DNA of 64,000 nucleotides from Persicaria tinctoria (taxonomy: Eukaryota; Streptophyta; Magnoliopsida; Caryophyllales; Polygonaceae), in the NCBI GenBank assembly GCA_037127255.1, contig JBANSL010000012.1, positions 31,921,115-31,985,114 on the forward strand, in the 5' to 3' direction. Under the pieces are notes generated by a model. The model ran no database searches and was not told the origin of the DNA. It saw only the letters and a program-made list of their open reading frames with translations. The position numbers were made by a program, and so were the translations under genes. Shown here piece after piece: positions 39,501 through 46,021 of the stretch (position 1 is its first letter; the number at the start of each line of letters is the position of its first letter).

Positions 39501-41137
39501 CCCCATGGCGTTTTGACTCAAAGACTGTCCGAATATAATTAGAAAACTTGGAAACTTTAGAGGCACTCTCTCCAACAGGCACATCTATTAGCTCATTGAT
39601 AGCTCTTAAAGCTCCCAAATTTTCAGCAATCTCATTGCTTTCCAAAAGACTAGAGAGACGATCATAGAGCATATCCATAAATCGTGAAAAGGCTTCACCA
39701 GTAAGATCACGAGCTGCTTCCTCAACATGTCTCCTCAAAGCGGTTGTAGAACCATCCTAAATACAAATAACATGTCAAAGGACAGCAACAAAGATTGAGG
39801 AAATTAAAACTTGTCAGATATATTAGAGGAACTACCAAACATCCTTGCAACCATGAAATGAGTTATCAACAATTATCAACTCATCTTACTTTCCAAGGAA
39901 CACAAGGATACTCTAGTTAGCAAAGAGTGGTAATCTCCACACTGAGGGATGAAAAAAATGCCACAGCCCACAAAGAGTACTATTATTGTCATTAATATTG
40001 GGCATCAAATTTCACTAACGTTACTAAGATTTTCGCTTCAGTGCACACATTTTCCAACCCAGTAATATACCAGCAATGCAGAATTTTTATGAAACACCAG
40101 TTTGGCTCTCCAAAAATTCATCCAAGAAAATCCAACCACAGGCTCTCCACCTTTGCAGACACATACTCTACAAACTAGAGCAAACTAGGCAAAGTAGAGC
40201 AAAGGAAGTTCATATAAACAGACACTTTGAAAACAAACAAAAAAGTCAAAATATATGCCCTCAATAGATGCCAAATCCAACTCAACAGTTTGAGCATCAT
40301 ATCTAATTTAGCCACCACGAGATTCCAAAAGAGCATGAATCAGCAATGAGATCATGATAAGTCCTAGATACAAAAGCTAGTACCAAAATACACAAGCAAA
40401 ACCACCAACATTGGTTTATTTTGCTTATTATTACTCGAGAATTCTTTGGCAATTTGATTCTAAACAAAAAAAAAATTGCTTCATCAACAAAAAAAAAATG
40501 GGTTCATTTAGAACTAAAAACCTTAACATAACAAATACGGACATCCTTGTAAGTTGTAACCAATAAGCATGTCACAACACATGAAACCCCTATAATAAGC
40601 CATATTTCATTCTAGATATATTAATCTTCTTCAATATTTAACCATTCTGTCCTCCCCCTCACCTTCCTTTGTCCCTTTAGCATAAGCAACTAGTATCAAA
40701 ACCCTTGCTGCTATCACGTGATTCAGCTCGCAAACAAAGTGAACATAAGATGTATTTAGGTTCCTCTACCCGCTATTCTGCAAATTGCACCTAATCTAAG
40801 AGCACATTGTACAGTACCAAGCTTCACAAAAGCAAACAAACAGCACTCCTCGGCAAAAGACTAAAAGAGAGGATCTGAGATAGTCAATTCGAGCATTATT
40901 TTCTACCTAGATAAGCATGAGGCTTCGTAGACCGTAAAAAGGACGGCAGAACGCCGCCGATCACCTAATTCTTCACATACAGCACGAAAAACAGAATTTG
41001 ATACGAACCTTAGGGTTTCCTCTGGTGCAGAGATCGGAGAGAATGCGATTGAGAGCGTCGACGTTGCCGCATCCCCCGCCCCCAGAAGAAGCGAATCGGA
41101 AGGAAGAAGGACCGGTGGTAGCCATGGCCATGGCCAT
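7762..41137 (-). CDS. TOR: Serine/threonine-protein kinase TOR (Target of Rapamycin), 57 exons
   Basis: This is the catalytic subunit of plant TORC1 (with RAPTOR and LST8), the PIKK-family kinase that couples nutrients, sugar and auxin to ribosome synthesis, translation and growth in the cytoplasm. Splice-by-splice tracing gives 57 exons totalling 7413 nt, an unbroken 2470-aa frame ending in ...YVGWCPFW. Order: HEAT repeats (about 45-1280), FAT (about 1285-1905), FRB (about 1912-2005), PI3K-like kinase (about 2048-2310), FATC (last ~35 residues). Catalytic landmarks are K2088 (FLLK), D2239-N2244 (GDRHPSN) and D2258 (DFG). The start is the first of three in-frame ATGs (M1, M3, M5). The intron phases all fit, so the gene looks functional. 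Transposons sit only in introns. Exon coordinates are in the three domain entries. The family assignment is certain; individual splice sites are inferred from GT/AG and homology. Confidence 0.96.
9333..10003 (-). other. TOR intron 51, no recognised element
   Basis: This 671-bp intron lies between the exons ending SLAVMSM and starting [12 protein letters not shown]. It is AT-rich and contains a short palindromic stretch near 9590-9650 (repeats of ACTTCATAGTATGAAGTATT type). I see no gene or transposon. Confidence 0.7.
12951..12967. repeat. Target-site duplication, left copy (LINE in TOR intron 42)
   Basis: ATGGAAACTCCAAACAA occurs here and again at 20299-20315, directly after the LINE poly(A) tail. 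The two 17-bp copies are identical. Confidence 0.95.
13931..16471 (+). CDS. LINE ORF1: DUF4283 and CCHC zinc-knuckle RNA-binding protein
   Basis: The frame is open for 846 codons. The true start may be 13931, or the later ATGs at 13979/13985 ([13 protein letters not shown]), whose sequence looks more like an ordinary N-terminus. Residues about 320-460 match DUF4283 ([18 protein letters not shown]..., [32 protein letters not shown]). A CX2CX4HX4C knuckle follows ([14 protein letters not shown], near nt 15391-15432). Pro/Ser-rich and Lys/Glu-rich C-terminal segments follow. ORF1 proteins of this kind coat the LINE RNA. The N-terminal part has three related short units ([24 protein letters not shown]) and a PIP-box-like QSLISQYF at residues 159-166. 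It overlaps ORF2 by 7 nt. Confidence 0.9.
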   Translation: MVCPRSIINYVFDRQLMEMDKSPGNTRRGVQLTPTPVQDAGGQVSTSKMTVLGTIPKHSSPTKNKQTSRVRTDSHPPISQDNDSSKAIGGQMNKVNNNTQPEASIPPYFTPFQYGQVPPSSSLPLVQARSSRVDFDVQKISKKGQSMCDMVKKIPKEGQSLISQYFTSDKSCVTDNLQKTSRKGQQPDNLFSANTNQNIVLPLIEPTNGTSMVANPIHSTTKDCNSDIGVGNSENVNPETTTPNQEPTPAEAYRTPPGPSSSLAKKPNPTTTNNLHGAWVTRPQVAETNRRTRGYRLSFQNSGEGDTVKAKKDEILSLEEAWGHALVGYVVGRFPGFDAIANLKRNWPKHEYNAQGGWLMFKFSSEEDRDSVLMRGPFTGPGYTLLLKSVPERFTFDKALFSTLPVWIRIHKLPTEFWTPIMLEKIASKIGDPIMTDGYTEDRSKQLYARVLVDMDCSKEKRNVIHIEFDDAPDHTCFIEYENLPPRCNRCSTYGHETNKCPAAKGTNMENRGMAHHAQQKTYREKASSSTAGGSSSLPLTQPGPAATSQEPTPAPPPPPPTQNSSLIPNTTLSTTPSSSDQPSSPTSLPSKVSGNPILNQESQPPLHPPLLPTPNPEQLLHHSHPHRSSHSPSQNSPSSGFKSTMTNVRSSLLSSLERINQVYQRKKNSLPPARTEEDMRDIQQTYIEVSRRVEEEMRIDDRMKEKEKGMKKKKVTFASNNSFHVLQEMPEEIASELQRPENLTNTERITDMCKEPSSSKSKDKTAGKEPGKEHPTVEVRRSGRLNKQGQPSSIEQELQEATPDDSGEEDGMDFVLALTNWPVHSVGGGQTMEKGPSTLRKRSKC
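16465..19851 (+). CDS. LINE ORF2: endonuclease-reverse transcriptase
   Basis: An uninterrupted 1128-aa polyprotein that nicks target DNA and reverse-transcribes the LINE RNA. The N-terminal APE-like endonuclease (about 1-225) has [34 protein letters not shown] and FCDHCQV, with the catalytic Asn, Glu, Asp and His visible. The RT (about 440-730) has [47 protein letters not shown] and the catalytic YADDLLL. The C-terminal zf-RVT region has [18 protein letters not shown]. There is no RNase H. The start ATG lies inside the ORF1 end (ATGTTAA), which fits termination-reinitiation. No key motif is missing. Confidence 0.93.
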   Translation: MLIASWNVRGFNSTSKHKAVTKFLREKNICFLGILETKLDLPKLQSIMQKSFPQWSYTHNFDQSSAGRIVIIWDSQRITFNPRRITDQAICGQIQCKISGKCFEIAQVYGLHTIVNRRSLWRSLADEMEHTNSPWLVQGDFNAIMRSCERKHGATVTAYEISDLWDLCAELDLHDSVSDGLDHTWFKGKKSTKIDRVMVNGHWDTLNLYCKANFILPKSFCDHCQVLVEVLEQQRYNKPPFKYFNMWSQSDNFQQLVQDNWAHNRHGSQQYLLCKKLQNLKKTLQALNRNQFSNISNRAKDAETDYEKAFMDLRNDSNSPELALALETAKKKANRLKEAEFKFLSQLAKTKHIFESDKCNAYFHGVMRKNMKRNHVSSLVKDNGMETMSLNEVAEEFVQFYTGLLGTEKMTSDVDARLVRDGGAILSMDTHPQLISPISSEEIKAALWNIGDDKSPGPDGYTSKFFKDTWSITGTQLTNAVLEFFYSGKLIKQANHTSIALIAKTPNPKTVGDYRPISCCNISYKIITKILAARLSPILKNLISPSQIGFIEGRAMNENIFLLQELIRKYTRKRISPRCILNLDLKKAYDTISWSFIKQMLHHLNFPPLFTHWILECICSPSYSISINGSMQGFFQGKRGLRQGDPISPLIFVLSVDYLSRILKCRTRLPGFKFHPKCENLQISHLAYADDLLLMSRGDKSSMTILLDALTHFSEVSGLEISPSKSSYFLAGATAADKAFLASRSGFSQGSFPFRYLGIPISSGRLTISQFSPFLDKILANISYWNSKTLSYAGKVELIRSVLQGISAFWLSIVPSPSNLIDKINSLCAKFLWKSHRIKWKDVCLPKEEGGLGLKDLKIWNHAFLARILWNIDRKKDSLWIRWVHHQYLKHVNLWNWEVHDKNDSPLIKKLLSIRTALLTSTGTAQGASDLLNSWAQDGKFNIQTAYNHFRWRAPKPPWASVVWDNAIVPKHSFILWLAAKGRLATRDLNKFGEVDLNCQFCNQYQESHLHLFFACNFSRNVWSQVRTWLGLWRGMSTLRSGLKWLKKEARGNGWSSKAKRIALAATVYLIWRSRNEKIYENSSKSVEEIVHLIKLHVCKALSHDFGLHFRPGMALQDGLIQATRGSA
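20299..20315. repeat. Target-site duplication, right copy
   Basis: This is identical to 12951-12967 and directly follows the poly(A) tail of the LINE. Confidence 0.95.
20316..20963 (-). other. Remaining part of TOR intron 42
   Basis: This is original intron sequence between the LINE insertion and exon 42. I recognise no gene or element. A short motif (AACTAATAGGGMAATCTTAAGG) is repeated near 20850-20870 and 20918-20940. Confidence 0.6.
22416..23212 (-). other. TOR intron 38, no recognised element
   Basis: This 797-bp intron separates the exon ending STLVKLLQ from the exon starting YDPETSARN. It is AT-rich and I see no gene or transposon. Confidence 0.6.
27018..27825 (+). mobile_element. Helitron-like AT-rich repeat in TOR intron 26, with an internal tandem duplication
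   Basis: The left side starts with TCTATATATACTATATTAAAGC, the type of 5' end seen in plant Helitrons, followed by CCACATGTCATC. The right side ends TTGTACTAG before T, a CTRR-type terminus. The end block (CTCGTACANAGTATGGGAATTGTACTAGT) occurs twice, at about 27543-27573 and 27793-27821. The preceding ~200 bp (AACAATGAGAT..., TTGGTTCYCCTTAAATTT..., AATTAATTGTACCAA) are also doubled, so two related units lie in tandem. A terminal hairpin is weak (GTACA/TGTAC right at the end). The Helitron assignment is therefore tentative. Confidence 0.4.
29927..30499. mobile_element. Small non-autonomous hAT element (557 bp) in TOR intron 19, with 8-bp target duplication
   Basis: The element is 29935-30491. 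It is flanked by identical 8-bp copies CATCCAAT (29927-29934 and 30492-30499), the duplication length of hAT elements. The ends form an inverted repeat: CAATGTTCTAAAA on the left, and CAGTGTTCTAAAA read from the right on the other strand. Both subterminal regions (first ~85 bp and last ~160 bp) are packed with CTAGGCG/GCCTAGGC-type motifs, which are GC-rich in an AT-rich intron. The middle is AT-rich and non-coding. A remnant of the same family lies at 34986-35042. Confidence 0.85.
30500..31411 (-). other. Rest of TOR intron 19, no recognised element
   Basis: An open 131-codon stretch on the plus strand (30922-31317) lacks any family resemblance and lies wholly inside the intron. I treat it as chance. 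Confidence 0.5.
32132..33616 (-). other. TOR intron 15, no recognised element
   Basis: This 1.5-kb intron lies between the exons ending GQVVQSTG and starting [10 protein letters not shown]. It contains a C/T-rich tract at about 32770-32810. No transposon ends or coding region are recognisable. Confidence 0.6.
34986..35042. mobile_element. Remnant of the CTAGGCG-type hAT element in TOR intron 11
   Basis: The end (CCCAGCGCCTAGGCCGATTT then TAGAACACAG) matches the right end of the element at 29935-30491 (TAGCGCCTAGGCG... TTTTTAGAACACTG). Only about 57 bp remain, so it is a terminal relic. The rest of the 946-bp intron (34632-35577) shows nothing else. Confidence 0.65.
37267..38151 (-). other. 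TOR intron 5, no recognised element
   Basis: This is an 885-bp AT-rich intron between exon 5 (ending GELLR) and exon 6 ([13 protein letters not shown]). I see no gene or repeat with clear ends. Confidence 0.55.
39757..41008 (-). other. TOR intron 1
   Basis: This 1252-bp first intron lies between NPK and [13 protein letters not shown]. It starts GTTCGT on the minus strand. It is AT-rich and non-coding with no recognised transposon. Large first introns in plant genes often carry expression-enhancing sequence, but nothing here proves that. Confidence 0.7.
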
Positions 41138-41400
41138 TGAAGGGTTTAGAAAAGCCCTAGCTCGACATCGAATAGCATATCAAACGATGCGCGGTTTAGA
41201 GAGGAGGTAAGGTAGAGAGAGAAAGAGGTTTCCGGTGGGCTTCGGTGCGGTGAGAGGCGAACGGAGGTCGGAAGAGGTGTAGCCGGCGACGGTTTTTCCG
41301 GCGGCGAAGTCAAGTGTGAGCTGCCCTTGTTTTAGTCTTTTCTGAGCTCTTTCCCTCTTTTCCTTCGAGATTTTTTTGGTGTGTTGATGCGAAGCTGGAA
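41138..41400 (-). promoter_or_regulatory. TOR 5' leader and proximal promoter, with two small upstream ORFs
   Basis: Upstream of the TOR ATG the minus strand has a 10-codon ORF (41178-41146, ending TAA 8 nt before the start codon) and a 3-codon ORF (41168-41157). Further up is a long C/T-rich tract (about 41198-41232, CTTTCTCTCTCTACC on the minus strand), typical of plant leaders and promoters. The transcription start is not determinable from sequence, so whether both upstream ORFs are in the mRNA is inferred. Confidence 0.55.
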
Positions 41401-41584
41401 ACTGTAAGGGTATTTACGTCTTTTCATAATACAACCATGGTCATTGTCCAGTTGTCCGTATGAAAAAAAACGTTTCGAGTATTAACCAACCTACTTGCTT
41501 ATAGTACGTAGTAACTTAAAAAGAAACTAGTGCTCCGTATGAGCGCGATTTTTTATAAATAAAATATTACTAACATACTATGTA

Positions 41585-41676
41585 TTAAATCAATCATCAT
41601 CAATCAATTCAATCATCAATATCAATCATCAATATCAATATCATCAATATCAATCAATCAATCAATCAATCAATCA
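41585..41676. repeat. ATCA/AATC-type simple repeat
   Basis: Runs of ATCAATC and (CAAT)n with small variations fill this stretch, directly left of a Helitron 5' end. Confidence 0.85.
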
Positions 41677-42536
41677 TCAATATATAATACTAAAACAGAG
41701 GCTGAAAATCCTATGTGGCGGGTTTTGGTGCGATTCGCTTACGTGTCGTATTCTGGTGCAATTTGACCCGGGTCTTTGACACGTCAATTAATGACGATCC
41801 AGTATATTTAAGCCACGTCAGACGATTACATTATCTATTTATATATGTGTCATCCTATGTGTCTATTTTAATTGAAGATTAAATTTAATTTTTAATATAA
41901 ATATTCAACATCATATCTTAAGTGGTTACAAAATCTATCATTTTTACTAAAATTATTTTATAAATATTTTTTCTTCAATTATTTTTATCTTTAGTCATTT
42001 AGATTAGTAACGATAATTCATTATATCTAATGATAAGATTTATTATTAATTGATTATCTATAAAATAATAAAATCTTATCACAACAAATAAATATTAAAT
42101 GCAAATATGCTGACGGTTCATGATCGATCCTAAATCACACAATACATGGGTACATTCATGATCAACCCTAACCTAAATTTTACAATTATTTAGCTTATAT
42201 ATATAAGTTCAAAAATTGGTTGGTACGTTGTATCTTCAATAAAAAATTACTGATTAAAATACCATAACGTTAAAATCTTATAACTTTACCAATCACAAGT
42301 TGGTGTAGTGGTTATGGGGCTGCATCCCATGCCTCGAGGTTCGAAGTTCGAATCCCCGTGGAAACATGGAGACGCTTGTGAGTGGGAGGGTCAACCCCTT
42401 AATGGGCCTACAGTAACCCGATCCAGATGTAGAGTGGGCTAAGCCCACTTGAACTGGAAAGGATCTAAAAAAAAATCTTATAACTTTGTCATTTTTTCGT
42501 GAGACGACCGCACAAGCGTGCGGGACATAAGACTAG
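41677..42536 (+). mobile_element. Non-autonomous Helitron (with a SINE inserted)
   Basis: The element starts with TC after an A (TCAATATATAATACTAAAAC). It ends CTAG before T, with the 6-bp stem hairpin CCGCAC-AAGC-GTGCGG (42508-42523) nine bases before CTAG (42533-42536). That is the Helitron 3' signature, and insertion between A and T without duplication fits. It carries no Rep/helicase coding. After removing the ~200-bp SINE plus duplication it is about 660 bp. It lies about 0.54 kb upstream of the TOR start codon. Confidence 0.8.
42272..42487 (+). mobile_element. tRNA-derived SINE with 16-bp target duplication, nested in the Helitron
   Basis: The SINE body is 42288-42471. An RNA polymerase III A box (TGGTGTAGTGG, 42301-42311) and B box (GTTCGAATCC, 42346-42355) lie about 35 bp apart, as in tRNAs. 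The element ends in an A-run. Identical 16-bp copies AAAATCTTATAACTTT flank it (42272-42287, 42472-42487). It is not a tRNA gene, because the body does not fold into a full cloverleaf and continues with about 115 bp of unrelated sequence. Confidence 0.9.
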
Positions 42537-42778
42537 TTAATATTATAACATAATTGTAAAAGTTCAGATAATTAAATATTTTGAATAAAATTCATGGGTT
42601 GAGAAAACGATTAAAGTAGTGTATATAGATATATATAGATATAGACTACTAATATTAATTTTATGTTTTCTTATTATTAATTTTATATTTTGAATTAATC
42701 ACATTGTTTTTTTAGAAGAAAAAAAAATACTAAAATTATAATTTAGACTAAGATCAATGTTTTGAATTAAGCCCAATA
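42537..42778. other. AT-rich spacer without recognised feature
   Basis: This contains short TATAGATATATATAGATATAG runs near 42620, similar to the junctions of the array that follows. Confidence 0.5.
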
Positions 42779-43860
42779 GTTAGTAAAATTAAAGCAAAAA
42801 GATAATTAAAGGAAAAAAAGAAAAAATTAGAATTAAAGAAAATCAAAGAAAAATGGCAAAAAAAAATGATTGGTCAAGACTCCTAAAATTCCTCTAAGCT
42901 TGACACATCATCATAAACTTTTCTAAATTAAGAACTTATATATATAGATATAGATATAGATAGTTAGTAAAATTAAAGCAAAAAGATAATTAAAGGAAAA
43001 AAAAAGAAAAAATTAGAATTAAAGAAAATCAAAGAAAAATGGCAAAAAAAAATGATTGGTCAAGACTCCTAAAATTCCTCTAAGCTTGGCACATCATCAT
43101 AAACTCTTCTAAATTAAGAGCTTATATAGATATAGATATAGAAGTTAGTAAAATTAAAGCAAAAAGATAATTAAAGGAAAAAAAGAAAAAATTAGAATTA
43201 AAGAAAATCAAAGAAAAATGGCAAAAAAAAATGATTGGTCAAGACTCCTAAAATTCCTCTAAGCTTGACACATCATCCTAAACTCTTATAAATTAAGAGT
43301 TTATATAGATATAGATATAGATAGTTAGTAAAATTAAAGCAAAAAGAGAATTAAAGGAAAAAAAATTAGAATTAAAGAAAATCAAAGAAAAATGGCAAAA
43401 AAAAAATGATTGGTCAAGACTCCTAAAATTCCTCTAAGCTTGACACGTCATCCTAAACTCTTATAAATTAATAGTTTATATATAGATATAGATATAGATA
43501 GTTAGTAAAATTAAAGCAAAAAGAGAATTAAAGGAAAAAAAGAAGAAAAAATTAGAATTAAAGAAAATCAAAGAAAAATGGAAAAAAAAATGATTGGTCA
43601 AGACTCCTAAAATTCCTCTAAGCTTGACACATCATTCTAAACGCTTATAAATTAAGAGTTTATATAGATATAGATAGTTAGTAAAATTAAAGCAAAAAGA
43701 GAATTAAAGGGAAAAAAAGAAGAAAAAATTAGAATTAAAGAAAATCAAAGAAAAATGGCAAAACAAAAATGATTGTTCAAGACTCCTAAAATTCCTCTAA
43801 GCTTGACACATCATCCTAAACTCTTCTAAATTAAGAGTTTATATAGATATAGATATAGAT
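42779..43860. repeat. Six-copy tandem array of a ~180-bp unit
   Basis: Units start at 42779, 42963, 43144, 43324, 43501 and 43677 and end near 43860, each 176-184 bp and highly similar. Each begins GTTAGTAAAATTAAAGC, contains AAAATGATTGGTCAAGACTCC and GCTTGACACATCATC, and ends in a short inverted repeat around AATTAAGAGTTTATATAGA followed by (TAGATA)n. Read on the minus strand a unit starts TCTATATCTATATAAACTC..., which resembles plant Helitron 5' ends. The array may therefore derive from a tandemly amplified element end. Confidence 0.9.
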
Positions 43861-44008
43861 TTTAGAAATTTCACAAAATCCGAGCTTAAATCGAGTTAAC
43901 TGAGCTTAAGAAAGGTGTTCATACTCGACATGTTTAGAAAATGAATGAGTTTGAGTGGAACTTTTATCGAGTGGAGCACGAGCCGGACTCGAGCTACTCG
44001 ACTTAGAG

Positions 44009-44194
44009 CACCCACATCCCTCGAACCCTCTTGGGTTCCTTAACTCCACTTTTTATCTTTCTCTCTCCTCTTTAACATTTTATCAACCCATTATACTTTT
44101 TCACCCACATCCCTCGAACCCTCATGGGTTCCTTAACTCCACTTTTTATCTTTCTCTCTCATCTTTATCATTTTAACAACCCATTATACTATTT
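44009..44194. repeat. 93-bp tandem duplication at the left end of the Harbinger element
   Basis: CACCCACATCCCTCGAACCC and the following ~75 bp occur at 44009 and again at 44102 with few differences. The subterminal region is thus duplicated while the outer end is retained. Confidence 0.85.
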
Positions 44195-44414
44195 CACTCA
44201 CATTATTTTTTTATTATTATTAATTTCCCAACATGATATAATAATAGTAATATTTATAATGTATACTAATAATATTTATATAATGCATTTATTTATTATT
44301 TTATTTATGTTTGTAATAAATAAATAATTATATATATGCTATAAATGTGTATAATTTTAATAAATAAATAAAATTATATGAAAAGTTCTAAACATAAGCA
44401 TGCCTGAATTTTTG

Positions 44415-45143
44415 TCATATGTGTTCAACCAAATCTTCTTTGAGTCGGTAGTGTGTGCTTCTATTTCGAAGCCGCATTCGGTTTTCCAAGTACTTCTCCA
44501 TTGGAGTTGGTCGAGCAATAGAGTATGATGGATCGTTATCCTCCGCATGATCAAAATGAGAGAAATCAAAATTGAGACTATATGTATCTCGCTCATCTTC
44601 TACTATCATATTGTGCAATATTATGCATGCTCTCATTATCTTCCCAACAAAAGTGATGTCCCAAGCAAGAGTTGGGTTCTTAATTATGGCAAATCGAGCT
44701 TGTAGTACTCCAAAAGCGCGCTCTACATCTTTGCGAGTTGCTTCTTGAAGTCGAGCAAACAACTTTGCCTTATCTCCTTGTGGGAGTGTGATTGATGGTA
44801 TGAAGATCGCCCAAGGTGGGTAAATCCCATCAGTTAGATAGTAACTCATGTTATACTCATGACCATTCACAACAAAACTGACTGGTGGTGATAAACCTTG
44901 CAACACATCATTAAAAACTGGAGAACGGTCAAGAACATTGATATCATTACACGTACCTGGTGTTCCAAAAAAGGCATGCCAAATCCATAGATCGTATGAT
45001 GCTACTGCTTCAAGCACGATAGTTGGTTTTCCTTCTTTCCCTGAGAACTGGCTTGCCCATGCAGTTGGACAATTTTTCCATTCCCAATGCATACAATCAA
45101 TGCTACCAATCATATAAATTTTATCTTTAATATGCATGCACAT
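44415..45143 (-). CDS. PIF/Harbinger-type transposase (DDE_Tnp_4), N-terminally truncated
   Basis: A 242-aa open frame matches plant HARBI1/PIF nucleases. The catalytic triad is visible: D16 (GSIDCMHWEW), D67 (CNDINVLDRSPVF) and E141 (RKDVERAFGVLQARF). Other family sequences are AFFGTPGT, YYLTDGIYPPW and RACIILHNMIVEDER. Full-length relatives are about 350-450 aa with an N-terminal helix-turn-helix region, which is missing here; upstream sequence is AT-rich and unrelated. A functional enzyme is unlikely without that part, although the core shows no stop or frameshift. It could be called a pseudogene. Confidence 0.75.
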   Translation of the reverse strand: MCMHIKDKIYMIGSIDCMHWEWKNCPTAWASQFSGKEGKPTIVLEAVASYDLWIWHAFFGTPGTCNDINVLDRSPVFNDVLQGLSPPVSFVVNGHEYNMSYYLTDGIYPPWAIFIPSITLPQGDKAKLFARLQEATRKDVERAFGVLQARFAIIKNPTLAWDITFVGKIMRACIILHNMIVEDERDTYSLNFDFSHFDHAEDNDPSYSIARPTPMEKYLENRMRLRNRSTHYRLKEDLVEHI

Positions 45144-45670
45144 TTTTAAATAATTTAATTAACTATAAATATATTGAGTTTATTTCATTTTAAAATTTCT
45201 TTCCTTTTTTAACATAATATAATATTGGTATCTAATGATATATTTAAAAAAATTATGAATGAAAAAAATATTAAAAGTTTTTTTTATTTGTGTGCCCGAA
45301 ATTATTAACCTTTGTTTATATAAAAAATGTTGGGATATTTTATAACAAAAAAAAGTACATTGAAAACAATACTGGATGAATTGGGAAGGAGGAGGGAGAC
45401 CACCCGTGGCTTCAAAAAAGCATCTTTTTTTCATCAAAAGAAAAAAAAAGAAGAGGTACAGCCTTTTCACCTCTTTCTTCCCCCTTTCCCTTTGTTTTTT
45501 CTGAAAAATTCAGAAGTAGGCCCCACTTGCATAGAAAACCACCCGTGTTTAAGGGTTTCTACCAAGTGAACCTTTCAAATCGTTCTTTACCTTTAAATGT
45601 GGCAGATGGAATATTTTAATAATTTGTTTCTTAGTTTTGCAATTAAGACACTCCGATGCCCATGCTCTTA

Positions 45671-46021
45671 GGTAACAGTTCTACTACTCATGCATGGGTA
45701 TTTCTAGATGTTGCAACAAAATACTCAATTCGGGTGTTTGATGTCCGATTGTCTATTATGATACATTTTCAAACAGGGAATCGTGCCACAAATAAGACAC
45801 ATTAATTTGTAGTGATTTATGGGCGATTTCGCCCCTTTTGGGTTGTTTAGGTAGTGAAATTAGGGTTTCAATGTTTTAGGTATTTTTAGAAAAATTATGA
45901 TTTTCCATATTTTATGTTTTAGAATTTTTTATCTTCTAAGATTTTTTTAGGGTTTGTTTCCTATATAATCACATGTAGGTTGTAGTAATAATCATTATTC
46001 ATTGTCGGCCTCTCAAGCTTC
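45671..46021 (+). repeat. Degenerate dispersed repeat, first copy (interrupted by the solo LTR)
   Basis: About 45700-46021 is similar to 61190-61530 (shared stretches such as GTCTATTATGATAC, TTTCAATGTTTTAGGTATTT and ATATAATCACATGTAG). The continuation of this copy appears to lie at 61051-61150, beyond the solo-LTR insertion. It looks like a Copia-type LTR or leader fragment, but that is only a resemblance. Confidence 0.55.

Larger units (their letters stand above)
26396..41137 (-). other. TOR: TOR exons 1-28: N-terminal HEAT-repeat region (aa 1-1284)
   Basis: Exons on the minus strand: 41137-41009, 39756-39418, 39299-39225, 39019-38847, 38250-38152, 37266-37107, 37013-36870, 36761-36592, 36482-36287, 36200-36006, 35730-35578, 34631-34510, 34438-34339, 34227-34132, 33747-33617, 32131-32029, 31914-31732, 31657-31565, 31447-31412, 29892-29794, 29696-29598, 29497-29335, 29235-29111, 28997-28945, 28554-28431, 28346-28161, 26767-26615, 26548-26396. 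This part forms the superhelical scaffold that binds RAPTOR. Conserved stretches include [18 protein letters not shown] (exon 2), [19 protein letters not shown] (exon 6) and [16 protein letters not shown] (exon 15). The N-terminus before [17 protein letters not shown] is Gly-rich and variable between species. Confidence 0.93.
44003..45670 (-). mobile_element. PIF/Harbinger DNA transposon, internally deleted
   Basis: The element 44006-45667 is flanked by TTA (44003-44005 and 45668-45670), the 3-bp duplication typical of PIF/Harbinger. The ends are related inverted sequences: GAGCACCCACATCCC on the left, GAGCATGGGCATCGG read from the right. The minus strand encodes the DDE part of the transposase, but the N-terminal part and the second (MYB-like) gene are absent, so it is a deletion derivative. 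The non-coding right part (45144-45667) has a repeated ACCACCCGTG motif and no further gene. A 93-bp duplication lies at the left end. Confidence 0.85.

Noticed and set aside
42301..42355. tRNA gene
   Set aside because: Only the A and B boxes are tRNA-like. The A-tail and perfect 16-bp duplications identify a SINE.
42779..43860. CRISPR-like array
   Set aside because: These are long adjoining units without unique spacers, in a plant nuclear context.
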